Source: Parietichytrium sp. I65-24A
Taxonomy: Eukaryota; Sar; Bigyra; Thraustochytrida; Thraustochytriidae
DNA: 64,000 nt
Direction: 5' to 3'
Assembly: GCA_012862575.1 (NCBI GenBank)
Contig: BLSF01000018.1
Span: 377,680-441,679 of the forward strand
The translations under genes were made by a program, and so were the position numbers. The notes under the pieces are model-generated. The model saw only the letters and a list, made by a program, of their open reading frames with translations. It was not told the DNA's origin and did no database searches. How positions within the stretch are numbered: the stretch's first letter is position 1; each line of letters opens with the position of its first letter. Shown piece by piece: positions 1 through 10,525 of the stretch.

Positions 1-2325
1 GTACACGCATGATGGATCGGAGCTGGGCTTGTTTTTGGGGGGTGGGCAGAGTACGCCAATGCAACGATCCGTCCTCTTCACGTGGCCATCACCATCAGAC
101 TCGATCAAAACACCAACGACATCATGGTTTTCCTCAACGTCTGCCTTGTAAAGCTCCACCATCACCACGTCCAAGGCAGGGGGGGTGGAGTTGAAGGACT
201 CTTGAGCAGAGTTCTCGGTTGGGGTCTCGCTTCCCACATTGCGCTGCTTTCGTGCTTTGCTGCTTGTCATTATGGTGCTGATGTGCTGATCCTCGTCGCC
301 GTCTTCTGATCGAAGCATGTCAAGGTCCAGAGACTCAACCGTCAAGTGCATCGACTTGCGCCCTGTCTGGTAGTTTTCGACTCCTGCTATTGCAGCCCCA
401 AGCTTGATGCTCCCTGTACCAAAGTGCAAGAGATTGGCAAACTTATCGTTCTCGAGCAACCCGGTGGACTGGGCCCGAACTGAAAAGCCCTGGACCATAA
501 TGCTGATTGCTAGTACCGGTTTGGAAATTTCTCCTTCATCACGCGGATTCTCAGAGGCTCTCTCCTGCAAGAATTTGGGTGCAAGCTCGCAAATAGAGCA
601 GAATTCTTTGAAATCAATGGTCCCGTCGCTGTCCGCGTCAAACTTTTTGACGAGGTCAAATACAGCTGATGCACTGAGTACAGTTCCGCTGAGGGCTAGG
701 CCCAACTGAAGCTCCACAGCATCAATATTCCCGTCCTGGCTTTTGTCAATGGTTTGGAAAACTTTGCGGTATTGCCTTCTTCGCCGTTTTGGATCGTCGT
801 CGTCGTCCACGCCAAGGGCGTGCGAAAGCTGGTGAGCTGTGGTCATCAAAGTTTTAGTGTCATCTTCTTTGTCGCCCTCGGCTGATGTCCCTAGCGCCCA
901 TCCCACCCATGAGGACACTGTTGCTCTTCCCTTGGATATCATGGTTTTTTGCGCCTTTTCTAATCTCAAACGCTCTCGCTGTGTGACCATGGAGAGCGCA
1001 GTTGTCAGAAGCGATTCGACCGTGCTTAAGTGCAAGCGCATCTCGCAGCGCTCGAGCCAACTAAGATCTCTGAGGAGAAAGTCCAGACCAGACCGACAAT
1101 CTGGAATCTGGTCGCGCTTGGTATTGATTTTCGGGGGCGAAGTTCGCGAATCAGCGGACAATGACCCTTTCTCGATAATTTTTTCGTATACTCCAAAGCA
1201 ATCTCGTTGTTCACGCGAGGATAGACCAGTCTGCACTGAAGTTTCAAATTGCGTACGACACCATGCCTTCCAGTTTGCTTGTCTTGACAGGCTTTCGACA
1301 GCAAGGTTGATGGGAGCCATTTGAGCTGAAGAGATTGACACAGTCAAGGTGCTTACAAACACTTCGACGACTCCCAAGGTCGGCATCGGGTTCGAGGCCA
1401 GATTTACCGCTATGACAGACTCGATGTTGAACGGCTTTATAAGATGTACTTGAGGAGGCTCATGTCTCGGTGCCGAGCTAGCAAGGCTCGCTCGATCATT
1501 CCTGGAAAATTGTTGTTCAGACGAACTCCGCATGAAAACCTGGAAATTCTCCATTTGGAATTGCTTCCTGATAATACGTTTTGCGCTGCCTTGAACTGGA
1601 TGTACTGGTATTCCAGCAATTCTTGCAGTCTCCCCGGATGCTTTCTTCAGCAGACTAGTGAATTTGCCTCCTTTTCTTGACGGGCTTTGCTCTTGTTCGT
1701 CCTCCACCGTTTTGTTGATCTCCTCTGTGCGCACCTTTGGGTCTAAGTCAGTACTCTCCAGGTTTAATCTGTCAAATCGTATTCCAATGCTCCCGCTCCC
1801 GTTGGAGCCTTCAAAGTGATAGACGACCTCCACGTCCGCTACAGTCACCTCCAGGTTGTCCGCCACACGAACCGCGATCCGCTTGACCAAACTCATTATC
1901 GATGAGTCCTCTTTCTGCTCTGACAGACTTCCTTGCATGCCCGTAAGTTTGGTCTCCAAAGATTGCATAGCTGCGTCTCTGAGAGCGCGGATAGCAGCCA
2001 GTTTCTCGGCTTTCAGGGCTTCAAGCTCCACGCCTTCATCCCACTGATCCTCCGGCAGCTCCTCGAGCACGACATGGACGCCATCCACCTGCACTTGCAT
2101 CGCGTAGGTCGATGTGGACAGGAGTTGGAGCGGCGACACTTTCACGTGCACTGACCGGAGTCTGCATTCTCGCACCCTCACCGGGAGGTTCCGAGGCACC
2201 ACTTCCGGCTTCAAGTGCAAGTCTCGCAGGCGGATATCACCGACCCCATTGGTTTCCACCGACCCCAGGTCAAAGAACGCTTCCAGCTGCCGCGTTACCA
2301 ATCGCGACACCAGCCCTTCGATCAT
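1..2325 (-). CDS. Chorein-N (VPS13/bridge-like lipid transfer) protein with EF-hands, N-terminal part
   Basis: The frame is open without a stop from the ATG at 2325 to the window edge (775 residues), so the C-terminus is missing. An in-frame stop (2335-2337) lies just upstream of the ATG, which fixes the start. The N-terminus (MIEGLVSRLVTRQLEAFFDL, then an alternating strand pattern to about residue 90) resembles the chorein domain that caps VPS13-type proteins, which move lipids between membranes at contact sites. Residues 527-538 and 563-574 (DADSDGTIDFKE) are two textbook EF-hand loops with acidic positions 1, 3 (or Ser), 5, 9 and Glu 12, implying calcium sensing. Human VPS13 proteins lack EF-hands there. 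Exact subfamily cannot be decided from the N-terminus. The call of a chorein family member is fairly sure; the lipid-bridge role is inferred. Confidence 0.72.
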   Translation of the reverse strand, partial: MIEGLVSRLVTRQLEAFFDLGSVETNGVGDIRLRDLHLKPEVVPRNLPVRVRECRLRSVHVKVSPLQLLSTSTYAMQVQVDGVHVVLEELPEDQWDEGVELEALKAEKLAAIRALRDAAMQSLETKLTGMQGSLSEQKEDSSIMSLVKRIAVRVADNLEVTVADVEVVYHFEGSNGSGSIGIRFDRLNLESTDLDPKVRTEEINKTVEDEQEQSPSRKGGKFTSLLKKASGETARIAGIPVHPVQGSAKRIIRKQFQMENFQVFMRSSSEQQFSRNDRASLASSAPRHEPPQVHLIKPFNIESVIAVNLASNPMPTLGVVEVFVSTLTVSISSAQMAPINLAVESLSRQANWKAWCRTQFETSVQTGLSSREQRDCFGVYEKIIEKGSLSADSRTSPPKINTKRDQIPDCRSGLDFLLRDLSWLERCEMRLHLSTVESLLTTALSMVTQRERLRLEKAQKTMISKGRATVSSWVGWALGTSAEGDKEDDTKTLMTTAHQLSHALGVDDDDDPKRRRRQYRKVFQTIDKSQDGNIDAVELQLGLALSGTVLSASAVFDLVKKFDADSDGTIDFKEFCSICELAPKFLQERASENPRDEGEISKPVLAISIMVQGFSVRAQSTGLLENDKFANLLHFGTGSIKLGAAIAGVENYQTGRKSMHLTVESLDLDMLRSEDGDEDQHISTIMTSSKARKQRNVGSETPTENSAQESFNSTPPALDVVMVELYKADVEENHDVVGVLIESDGDGHVKRTDRCIGVLCPPPKNKPSSDPSCVY

Positions 2326-4317
2326 CTTGCGAGCTTAATTCCTGATCGACACCGTTTCCCGCCGACGTTTCGCCCAACAAACAAGTCGTGCGCTGGCAAG
2401 CTCCAGCTCCAGCTCCAGCTCTCTTGCGACACTCGACACTCGACGTTTGTTGCGTTGGCCGCGACCGAAATTCTGAGTGCTTGGCTTCCAAAATTCAACC
2501 CTGGCGCGCCAGAATACTGAGCGGCGCTCACGCTTTTCGCGTTCCCACGTCCTGTTTCGCGCTTGCTTGCCGTGCTTGCAGTACTTGCCGTACTTGCCGT
2601 ACTTGCCGTACTTGCCGTGCATGAAGCTCTTCGTTGATCTATCTATCTATCTGTATTCTGAATTCTGAATTCCGCAGCACTCAGAGTACTGACAGTGAGT
2701 ACGGAGTGCCACACATCAGGGTCCTGTACTTCTTTCTGTGTCTTCTGTGCCTCGAAACCACTGTAAGCATCTGTAAGCATCTGTAAGCGCGCGAGTGTCA
2801 ACTCAGTCAACTCCGTATGCATGCCCGGAACTGCAATGGTGGAGAGTGCGGAGACTACTCGCTGTAAGCATAGCGTGCCACTGATGCGGACTTTGGAAGC
2901 CAGGGCGCAAGCTGGCCAAGCGATCGCAAGCGTCTCCAAGGGTACTGAGTACCAGGCACATGCGGGCAATGCGGATAAAGCGGGCTGGCTTTTCACAGTT
3001 CACAGTCAGAACAGAACCCATTCATAAGTTTATTCAGTGTCAAATCTTTGCAACTTTGCAGCTGCCAGCTGACTGTATCCGAGTAGGGTTGAGCCTTTTC
3101 CTTTTTTTTTCATGACAATGACAATGACAATGATGAACAGCACTTGCGCAACTGTGGTGCAAATGCTGGGTGCTGGGTATGAGTACTGAACACTGGGCAC
3201 TGTATACAGTAACACAACCACTGCTGTTGCTCTCTCTGTCTATCTCTGTCTTTCGCAGTCGCATTTCGCATTTCGCATTTCGCATTCGCATTCGCATGGT
3301 CTCGCCCCGCCGCTCATGAGATGATGACTGACGGACCACTCAAACCAATGTTGCCCGCAGACGCCGGGTCTGGTAGCAGCAAGTTTCGCCTCGCCATATT
3401 TTGTCTGCACCTGTCACGCATCCCATCCCGGTGAAATTACTGGTATCTCCAATAAGGGACTCGAGTACAGCCCCCAGCGACTGGATCTTCCGTCCAGCTC
3501 TAGTAGCTAGCAGCTAGCTGTGTTCAGGGGTAGGGTGATACTTGATGGTAAGTGTGGGTTAGTGGACAGGTGTGCTAAGTTTGCTGTTTGCTGGAGAGGC
3601 AGAAAAATTCCAATGGAAATGACGTCATATGTAAGGGTAATCAACACGTGGCATAGACAATGACGGCAACTCGTAGCCTGATTCGTAAGATCCACTGCTT
3701 TGAGCTACTCATCATTCTGCGATGTTCAGTTCCTAACGACGATCTGTTAATACACACTACGCCTCTCTCCAAATTCGCCAACTCAAGTCTCACACCAAAA
3801 GATAAACTCTCACTAGCCCCACGCCCTCCCCCCTCCCCTCCACGGAAGAACAAAGCGATCAGTTCCTCGCTCGGAACACATCCAGATTCCCCAACTCGAG
3901 GAGAACAATCGAACAGCTCCCCCGAACACCAGGGAACATCCTCGCGGCGGCCTATCGCTCGGTTAACGATCGGAGTAGCAGTGCGGGACGAAGGCGAAGG
4001 AAGCGAGAAGCGACTAAGTAGCGCGCTGAGAGTGAGCGAGTTAGTTAGTGAGTTAATTAGTTAGTGAGTTAGTGAGCAACGATGAGCAACGGAGCCAACG
4101 TGAAAAGATGTGAAAAGAGAGAGAGAGACAGAGAGAGAGAGAGCAAGACGAGAGAGAGCGTTTGGGAGTAGCGGAAGAGAGTGCGGTGTGAGACAAGTTG
4201 GAGTCTCTGGCGCAAGTAAAAGTTATCTTTGCGTGTTCGACTGTTTTTGTTGTGAAAGCCTGACGTTGTTGCGGATCATACATAGGTTGGAGAAAGTGAG
4301 AAAGGGAGAAAGAGAGG
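2326..4317. other. Intergenic, shared 5' region of chorein gene and proteasome beta5
   Basis: The two flanking genes diverge, so both promoters should lie here. I see no convincing gene. The stretch holds short tandem repeats: TACTTGCCG x4 at 2582-2617, CTGTAAGCAT about x3 at 2761-2788, ATTTCGC-type repeats at 3262-3297, GTTAGTGA-like repeats at 4031-4078 and a GA-rich tract at 4110-4160. Reading frames over 100 codons on both strands (2643-2996 -, 3660-4064 +) are compositionally simple and overlap the repeats. Confidence 0.6.
2582..2617. repeat. 9-bp tandem repeat (TACTTGCCG x4)
   Basis: Four perfect consecutive copies of TACTTGCCG, about 250 bases upstream of the chorein gene start. A simple minisatellite; no function is evident. 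Confidence 0.9.
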
Positions 4318-5154
4318 ATGGATCTTCTGTCGGCACCGAAGAAAGGGCTGTTCAAGGACTCGTTCGCGAAGGAGAGCCTGCCAGGAGGGTTTGGAGCAGA
4401 TGAGCTCAAGTTTGAGCTTCCAGGAGTGCAAAACCCTGCGGAGTTTGTGTCGTCACACTTTAGCCCTGGGACTTACGAGGACAATGGCGCCAGGCTCAAG
4501 TTCTCCAAGGGGACCACCACTCTGGCGTTCATCTACAAGGGCGGCGTGATCGTGTCAGTAGACTCGCGCGCGTCGCAGGGGTCGTACATTGGGTCGCAGA
4601 CCGTGAAGAAGGTCATCGAGATCAACCCGTACCTGCTCGGAACGATGGCAGGAGGTGCTGCTGACTGCTTGTTCTGGGAACGCAACTTGGGGATCCAATG
4701 CAGGATGTACGAGCTGCGCAACAAGGAGCGTATTTCCGTCGCCGCGGCGTCCAAACTCCTTGCAAACACAATGAACTACTACAAGGGAATGGGCTTGTCT
4801 ATGGGAACCATGATCACAGGCTGGGACAAGAACGGGCCACAGCTCTTTTACGTAGACAATGATGGCACTCGTTTGCGCGCAGATGCCGATAAGCCATACT
4901 TTGCGGTTGGTTCTGGAGGTACCTTTGCTTACGGTGTATTGGATACCAGCTATCGGTTCGATCTTACTGATGAGGAGGCCATCGAGCTGGGCAAGCGAGC
5001 TATTTACCACGCAACCTACCGTGACGCATTTAGTGGAGGTGTAAATAACGTTTACCACGTCAAAGAAAACGGATGGGTTCATGTATTTTCTGGAGATACA
5101 TACGGGCACCACGACAAATACAGTGCAGAGCGCGCTGCAGCGGCAAACCCATAA
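4318..5154 (+). CDS. PSMB5: 20S proteasome subunit beta type-5
   Basis: Encodes the chymotrypsin-like catalytic subunit of the 20S proteasome core. The 278-residue precursor has a propeptide of about 65 residues ending in Gly65; cleavage would expose Thr66 as mature Thr1 in [11 protein letters not shown]. In mature numbering Asp17, Arg19 (VDSRAS) and Lys33 (VKK) are all in place, so the active site is intact. The core motifs [10 protein letters not shown] and [14 protein letters not shown] are nearly identical to animal and fungal beta5. The frame has no intron and starts at the ATG at 4318; the whole protein has the usual family length. A GA-rich leader precedes it. Identification is very secure. 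Confidence 0.98.
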   Translation: MDLLSAPKKGLFKDSFAKESLPGGFGADELKFELPGVQNPAEFVSSHFSPGTYEDNGARLKFSKGTTTLAFIYKGGVIVSVDSRASQGSYIGSQTVKKVIEINPYLLGTMAGGAADCLFWERNLGIQCRMYELRNKERISVAAASKLLANTMNYYKGMGLSMGTMITGWDKNGPQLFYVDNDGTRLRADADKPYFAVGSGGTFAYGVLDTSYRFDLTDEEAIELGKRAIYHATYRDAFSGGVNNVYHVKENGWVHVFSGDTYGHHDKYSAERAAAANP

Positions 5155-5748
5155 GCTGTCTTGCACAGAGGCAAGCTCTCGTGCACGACATTTCAGTAAC
5201 CTTTTTCCATTCAAAAACAGCACTTACCTATCGTCTCTTTTATTGACCGACCTCTCTTCTCCTCCTCTTCTTTATGCCAGACGGCTATCCGAAAGCCCGT
5301 TAAATATGGTGCGTGCGTAGCTGTAGAGCGCTCACAATGCCCTGCATCCGCGACCATAGCGTGACAATTCCACCAGCTAGCCGCCTGCCTGCCTAAACTG
5401 CAAATCGAAACTAAAAGCAACCGGGGCGCATGGACGGTCTCATCGTAGTTCCCGGAAATGTCGAGAAGCGGAACGATCTCGTGGAGCAATTCGTCAAGCA
5501 CGAAGGCCGGGGTCGAACTGGAACAACATTTTAACTGAATTCTAAATTGTGGTTTCGGAAAAATTTCACAAGAGCGGGTGGGTGATTCATAGCTCGATCA
5601 ATTTAGAAATTATCAATCAAGAGGGGGCGATCACAACAATCGCTCGAGCTAGATCGTTCAGAAGTTTAACCTTACATTGTAGCTTTGTCGGCCCAAGGAT
5701 ACAAAAAATCAACGAGCTGCATGGTTTCTCAAAGGTAATAAACATGCC
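5155..5748. other. Convergent 3' region between proteasome beta5 and kaptin
   Basis: The two genes end toward each other, so this should hold both 3' UTRs. A 96-codon minus-strand frame (5211-5501) contains a protein-like stretch (VLDELLHEIVPLLDISGNY) but no family I recognise; I do not call it a gene. Confidence 0.5.
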
Positions 5749-7953
5749 TCATGCGGCTCCTTGAGTTGAGGTCATATCGGAAGAGCCCAGTTTGGCGAGC
5801 TCCTGCAAATGCTCCAAAGAGAGCTGGATGGTATCTGCCGCTTGATGCAAGTCCGGCTGCAGGATGTGCACCCCTTTCAGCGTATTGACGACGAGTTCAT
5901 CAACACCGTCTTGGTTGAAGTCCCCAGACTCCACAGAGAAGATCGGGTAAGCAAACTGGCGCTCCCATGATTGCACATACCTCGCCTCGCGATTGACTGT
6001 GTCCGTAGAAACGGATTCGGACAAAGATTCTCCCTCCTCGACCGCCCTGTACGCAAGTAATTGTTGTCCATAGGTTCCAAAGACAACTTCATCACGGCCG
6101 TCCCAGTTTAAGTCTGCAACTTTGCAGCAGAGTACGCTATCATGCTGAGTTGAATTTGGCAACACGTCCGGGGATCCCAGAGTCAGATCATTCGCATTCG
6201 TGCCGTCTCCCACTGTACAGGTCATTGCGGCGGCGAAGCCTATGCTTCCGCCAATAAGAACATCAACAGAGTCTGCCGAGTTGGGATGCTGGAGAAGACC
6301 CAGGCTAGGAAGCGAGCCATTGAGTTTTGTCGAAGCCATGCTTCCTTTTGTCTGTGAGTCTTTTGCGACAACTCGGACGACCCCGTCCTCGCAGGTCGCA
6401 GCAAACAACTGCTTACCTTTGGGTGAGCCAGCGAGAACATGTGACTGAAAGCACAGCACGGGGGCAGTCAAGCCAGAAAACTCCGGAAGCGGCGTCATGA
6501 ATGACTCCAGCGCCTCAAAGCGGGCGTCGGAAAATCCTCTCTGCCCTATGCCACTGTCAGATATGGCACCGTCCGATTGGCCCCTTGGCGGTAGCCCGAT
6601 CCGTGGGATGCTTCCCTCGTGGTCGTCATCCGGACGACTCTGTAAGCTCGAGGGCGAAAATCCTGAAGACGAATTAGAGTCACTTCGCGATCGAGACTTT
6701 CCCGAGTCAGAATGCGAAGAGGACGAGGAGGCGGATGAGGATGGCGACCCGGAAGAGGAGGATGACTTTCTTCCCGAAGAGGCCCCAGAGACTTTTGAAG
6801 CTGAAGAACGAGACTTTTTGGAAGGAGAGGATGACCCGGATGAATTTGATGCCGAGTCGCTCGAGGAGCCTGACGATGATTTTCTGGAGGAGCGTCGGGA
6901 ACCGTTGGAGCCGGAAGTGGCGCGCTCTCTACCCCTAGGCCGTCGTGGAGAATCTTCTCGGGCAACTGCAGATCCCGCCGAACTACTGCCCAGAGAGTTG
7001 GCGCGATCGGGTCTCTTCTCATCGCCTTTGCTGCCTACCAAAACGGTCTCTCCAGTCCGTGGCAAGACACTAAAACTGGATGAGGGCTGATAGTTGGCCT
7101 CCTCAAAGTCAGTATAGCTCCTCGAAGAGGAGGAGATCATGTCGCTGCGACGTTGTTTCACGAAATGCAGCCTTTTATCGCTGCCACTTACGACAAGATA
7201 GTTTTCGGCCGCCTCATTTGATTTCGAGAGAATGGGCGAGTAACCCAAGCTGAGCGGCGTGAATGGTAGATCTAAGACTTGCGCTTTGCACTGCGTGATG
7301 GTCCCAAGATCTAAAACGTCACCTCGGTCCATAGAACGTTGACCAATGGTAGAATAGATGTGAAGAAAACATTTAGGATTCTCGCTCTGCATCCCTGGCA
7401 GAGCTCCGAAAACAGAAGCGGACTCTATGGAGTCTTTGCGAGTACCTTGAGGCCGTTGTGCTGTCTCTCCGCCAGTCAAGTAGCTTGAATACGGCTGGGT
7501 GCCAGTCTTGTGCCCTGGCCGTGTTAGCGACGTGAATGAGAATGCCTGCGCAGAGGTGAACGAAGACGGCGTCATGGGTGGGGAGTGTACCGATAATCCA
7601 GCATGCCCGTTCCCGTTCCCACTTCCAGTCTGGCTCGGCACGAGGTAGTAAGCTACAGCAATAACAGGTTGATCTTCCGCGGCGCGATTCGAATAATAAT
7701 CATATGTCCCGCTCGCGCCTTGCGCCACGTATCCGGCCAGGGTCAATATTTCTGCTTCCTCTGGCACTCCCATGAGCGGCATCTCTTGTAAGCTGAACTT
7801 TCCCCATTCCGAGCCCAGTGACAGCAGGTGGTTTCTGCTCGCAATCAGCAGCCTTTGTAGCCCGCAATACTCAAAATTAGACACATTAAAAACGTGCGCA
7901 GTCTTCGACAGCTCCCAAAACTGCAACTCGTGATACTCCACATCGCGCACCAT
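5749..7953 (-). CDS. KPTN: Kaptin homologue (KICSTOR-type, FG-GAP repeats)
   Basis: 734 residues, single exon, ATG at 7953. Kaptin is a beta-propeller protein first described as actin-associated and later as a subunit of KICSTOR, which anchors GATOR1 to lysosomes and restrains mTORC1 when amino acids are scarce. The C-terminal third matches kaptin closely: DSVLCCKVADLNWDGRDEVV around residue 610, then GTYGQQLLAYR, a second FG-GAP-like DFNQDGVDELVVN near residue 680, and TLKGVHILQPDL. The N-terminus shows propeller-like strands. Residues about 314-438 form a Ser/Arg/Lys-rich low-complexity insertion absent from the human protein, which explains most of the extra length (human about 436). The other KICSTOR subunits are not in the window, so complex membership is inferred. 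Confidence 0.82.
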   Translation of the reverse strand: MVRDVEYHELQFWELSKTAHVFNVSNFEYCGLQRLLIASRNHLLSLGSEWGKFSLQEMPLMGVPEEAEILTLAGYVAQGASGTYDYYSNRAAEDQPVIAVAYYLVPSQTGSGNGNGHAGLSVHSPPMTPSSFTSAQAFSFTSLTRPGHKTGTQPYSSYLTGGETAQRPQGTRKDSIESASVFGALPGMQSENPKCFLHIYSTIGQRSMDRGDVLDLGTITQCKAQVLDLPFTPLSLGYSPILSKSNEAAENYLVVSGSDKRLHFVKQRRSDMISSSSRSYTDFEEANYQPSSSFSVLPRTGETVLVGSKGDEKRPDRANSLGSSSAGSAVAREDSPRRPRGRERATSGSNGSRRSSRKSSSGSSSDSASNSSGSSSPSKKSRSSASKVSGASSGRKSSSSSGSPSSSASSSSSHSDSGKSRSRSDSNSSSGFSPSSLQSRPDDDHEGSIPRIGLPPRGQSDGAISDSGIGQRGFSDARFEALESFMTPLPEFSGLTAPVLCFQSHVLAGSPKGKQLFAATCEDGVVRVVAKDSQTKGSMASTKLNGSLPSLGLLQHPNSADSVDVLIGGSIGFAAAMTCTVGDGTNANDLTLGSPDVLPNSTQHDSVLCCKVADLNWDGRDEVVFGTYGQQLLAYRAVEEGESLSESVSTDTVNREARYVQSWERQFAYPIFSVESGDFNQDGVDELVVNTLKGVHILQPDLHQAADTIQLSLEHLQELAKLGSSDMTSTQGAA

Positions 7954-8754
7954 TTCGCCTCTCCTGCGACACGGAAGCTTTGGCAGCGCCCCGAAATCTC
8001 ACTTCTCTGCCTCGCGGGTTGGCCGCCCACTCGGTCCCAACTCCAGCTCCAGCTCTAGCTTCAGCTCCCGCGAGTCACGAGTTGACTTTGGCCGCTCGCT
8101 CTCAGATACTTTTCAGTAAATCGCTCTGTGTGACATGTGTGACGACGATCAGAGGCAAATTTGCCGCCTTCACACAGCTTGGGCATTATCGGGTTTTAGC
8201 AATTAACAGTAAAGCTATCACAGCCAGCCTGAAATGGCCTGCTTATAGATTGATTGACTGTGAAAACGAGAACGAGGATGAGAGCGCAGTGAAGCGAAAT
8301 ATTACTTTTTTGAAGAATCGTGGGTGTTTTAAGACGTTCCGAGCCTCACTTGAGCTGTGTTCTCTGTTGACCTTAGTGATTGATTGATTAATTGATTGAA
8401 GAAACGCCATCGGAAGAGTGTGGCAGGTGGTGCATGGTTCGCGAAGACTAAAACCCTGAGCTCCAAGCACTTGGGAGTCGGATATCTTGCGCACACTGCT
8501 ACATCGAAACGATCTACCACGCATAGCGCGGGCGTTGGGGCGCGTTTGAAGCCATTCAGAAGCATGTTCTTATGAACGTGAACCGTGTCTCAGACGATCA
8601 CAAACACAAACTAAGGCGGGCACTTCGCATTTCAAGTAAGGGAACCACCAGAAGTTGTTGAACATCGCTTGCTTGAAGAGCTGCCCAGCCGGCTAACAGG
8701 AGAAGAGAAAGTGCGCTTAGCGACCTCTCTTTTTCACTCTTTTTCTCTCTAAAT
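7954..8754. other. Intergenic between SYF2 3' end and kaptin 5' end
   Basis: Holds the kaptin promoter side and the SYF2 3' UTR. No gene seen. A TTGA-rich run (gattgattgattaattgattg) lies at 8379-8398. Confidence 0.55.
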
Positions 8755-9657
8755 TTACAACGCTGTACCGCGCTCAAGGTTCTCGCGCAATTCGACAGTG
8801 TATTTACCCAACTTTTTGTCAATGTAGCGGTTGTATCTCTCGTTCGCCGCGTTAATTCCGGAGATGTCTTGTTCGTCCAGCCTGCCTTTTCCTTCTTTGC
8901 GGTCTTTTTCGAGTTTGGTGACCATCTCAGCAACACGGTCTTTCGCTTCTGACGATACAGCGCTAGACTCAGCATCTCCGTAATTGAGAGCAGTGTGGGT
9001 GACCGACGCAGCACCGGACTGTGCGCTGCGGCTGCCCTTGGTCGCTTTGTCGAGCATTTCAAGTTTCTTGTTGTATGATCGGAAGTGAGTTTCTGGGTTG
9101 GAAAAGTGAGCATCTCGGGCGGCAAGCGCGGCCTCCTCCTTCTTCTGAATTTTGTTGTACTTTTGCTGGGCTTCTGCTGCAGTCTCAAGCAGATACTCTT
9201 TGCCAGACCTGGCACCAATCTGCTCCAACTTGCGTTTGTGCGCCTCCTTCTTCTCCTCCGCCTGTTGCTTATCAGAAGCTCGCTTTGCGAGGTTCGCCCC
9301 TGCGCTGCGATGCTCTTCCAGAATCCCCTCCTGATTCTCCAGCCTTGCCTGTATCTTTCGCTTTTTGAGCTCCTGAAACTTGGTCAATCTGGAGCTTGCC
9401 TTTTCGCTTTTGCCTGCCATTTTCTCCAGCAACTTTGCGTTTCTCTCGTCCAGCTTCTCCTGCGCCTTTCTCCGAGCTTCCCCGTCTTCGTAGAACGCAT
9501 CAGGCATCGCCGTCGTAGGCACCGGGAAGCTCATGCCGGCCGACGCTTTCTGCACAATATCGCGTTCCTTCGCAGCGCGCGCATTTTGCTTTTCCATGAG
9601 CTGCACCACCTCCTCTTCCGTGCGCTTTGCCGAGGTGGCATCTCCGTCGCCCTCCAT
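8755..9657 (-). CDS. SYF2: Pre-mRNA-splicing factor SYF2
   Basis: 300 residues, one exon, ATG at 9657. SYF2 belongs to the Prp19-associated (NTC) group that joins the activated spliceosome and contacts the U2/U6 RNA core. The protein is almost all charged helix, typical for the family. The C-terminal segment is diagnostic: INAANERYNRYIDKKLGKY followed by TVELRENLERGTAL lines up with human INERNAKFNKKAERFYGKY and TAEIKQNLERGTAV. The middle GARSGKEYLLETAAEAQQKY matches the region that precedes it in other SYF2 proteins. It is somewhat longer than human SYF2 (243) through an N-terminal extension. It shares an upstream region with TRAPPC12. Confidence 0.9.
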   Translation of the reverse strand: MEGDGDATSAKRTEEEVVQLMEKQNARAAKERDIVQKASAGMSFPVPTTAMPDAFYEDGEARRKAQEKLDERNAKLLEKMAGKSEKASSRLTKFQELKKRKIQARLENQEGILEEHRSAGANLAKRASDKQQAEEKKEAHKRKLEQIGARSGKEYLLETAAEAQQKYNKIQKKEEAALAARDAHFSNPETHFRSYNKKLEMLDKATKGSRSAQSGAASVTHTALNYGDAESSAVSSEAKDRVAEMVTKLEKDRKEGKGRLDEQDISGINAANERYNRYIDKKLGKYTVELRENLERGTAL

Positions 9658-10525
9658 ATCTCAACGCTCGCCACCGACTGTGGCAAATATGTTGTACTAT
9701 AAATTATCAACTATCTCTTTCTTTCAAGACGACGGGACGTTCAACTTGGCTCTCCAATTGCAGACTGGCATGGGAACAAACAAACTCTGATGAACCTGCA
9801 CCAGTAGCCACAGTGCGCAATGTGGAAAGTGTGGGAGTCTCTTTCTCTTGTCTTGTTCAATCGATTGACTGTCTATGTCTTGACTGTTTTTGCACTCACC
9901 TACTCACCATACTCACCTGCCCATCAGTCATGCTTAGTCATGCTCACAGTCAGTCATGCTACAGTCACCACTTTTCGCATTTTTTCTCTCAATCTCTCGA
10001 ATAGAATACTTCTTGATCACGCGAAAACACTATACGCGGGTATTCACGACTACTATACGCTCCGAGAGTTCGTTCCAACTGGCATGGAAATAAGTTAGTC
10101 TGAATTCAGTAAGAATAATCTATGAGCGATTGAGACAGCGCTATAACCGGCTAACCGGGTAATTAAACCACGCCGGGTAGGCTCCTATTCATATTCTAGA
10201 TAATGGAGTAGTAGACGGTGGATGAAGGTCTAAAAAGTGCCACACTCTTGTGCTTGTTCGCTGCTGATTGACAATGAGTTGTATGAGTTGATTGAGGTTG
10301 ATTGATTGATCAATTAGATCGATTGATGTGATTGATGACAGTGAGTTGATTGATTGATCGATTGATTGTGGATTTGGCTATGTTTGACTCGAACGCAGAA
10401 GGGGTTTGGAGACAGCCAGCGGCATGAGAGCTGAGGGATAGAGTTGGCGGCAACCTGAGGAGGACAGGGAAGCGCGGTGAGCGCTGGCAAAAACGCAGGA
10501 GACGCGCACGTTGTGCTCAGACACC
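9658..10525. other. Divergent promoter region of SYF2 and TRAPPC12
   Basis: 868 bases between two diverging starts. No gene seen. The TRAPPC12 side contains a TTGA/TGAT-rich microsatellite at about 10286-10370. Confidence 0.6.
10286..10370. repeat. Interrupted TTGA microsatellite
   Basis: A run of imperfect TTGA/GATT units about 155 bases upstream of the TRAPPC12 start. The same tetranucleotide recurs in several other intergenic stretches of this window. Confidence 0.85.

Noticed and set aside
4555-5223. 222-codon minus-strand frame
   Set aside because: Antisense shadow of the proteasome beta5 gene.
5211-5501. Minus frame with a protein-like stretch (VLDELLHEIVPLLDISGNY)
   Set aside because: Too short, in a convergent 3' region, and no family recognised.
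6497-7090. Acidic 197-codon frame on the plus strand
   Set aside because: It is the antisense image of the Ser/Arg-rich insertion of kaptin; codon bias and homology support the minus strand.
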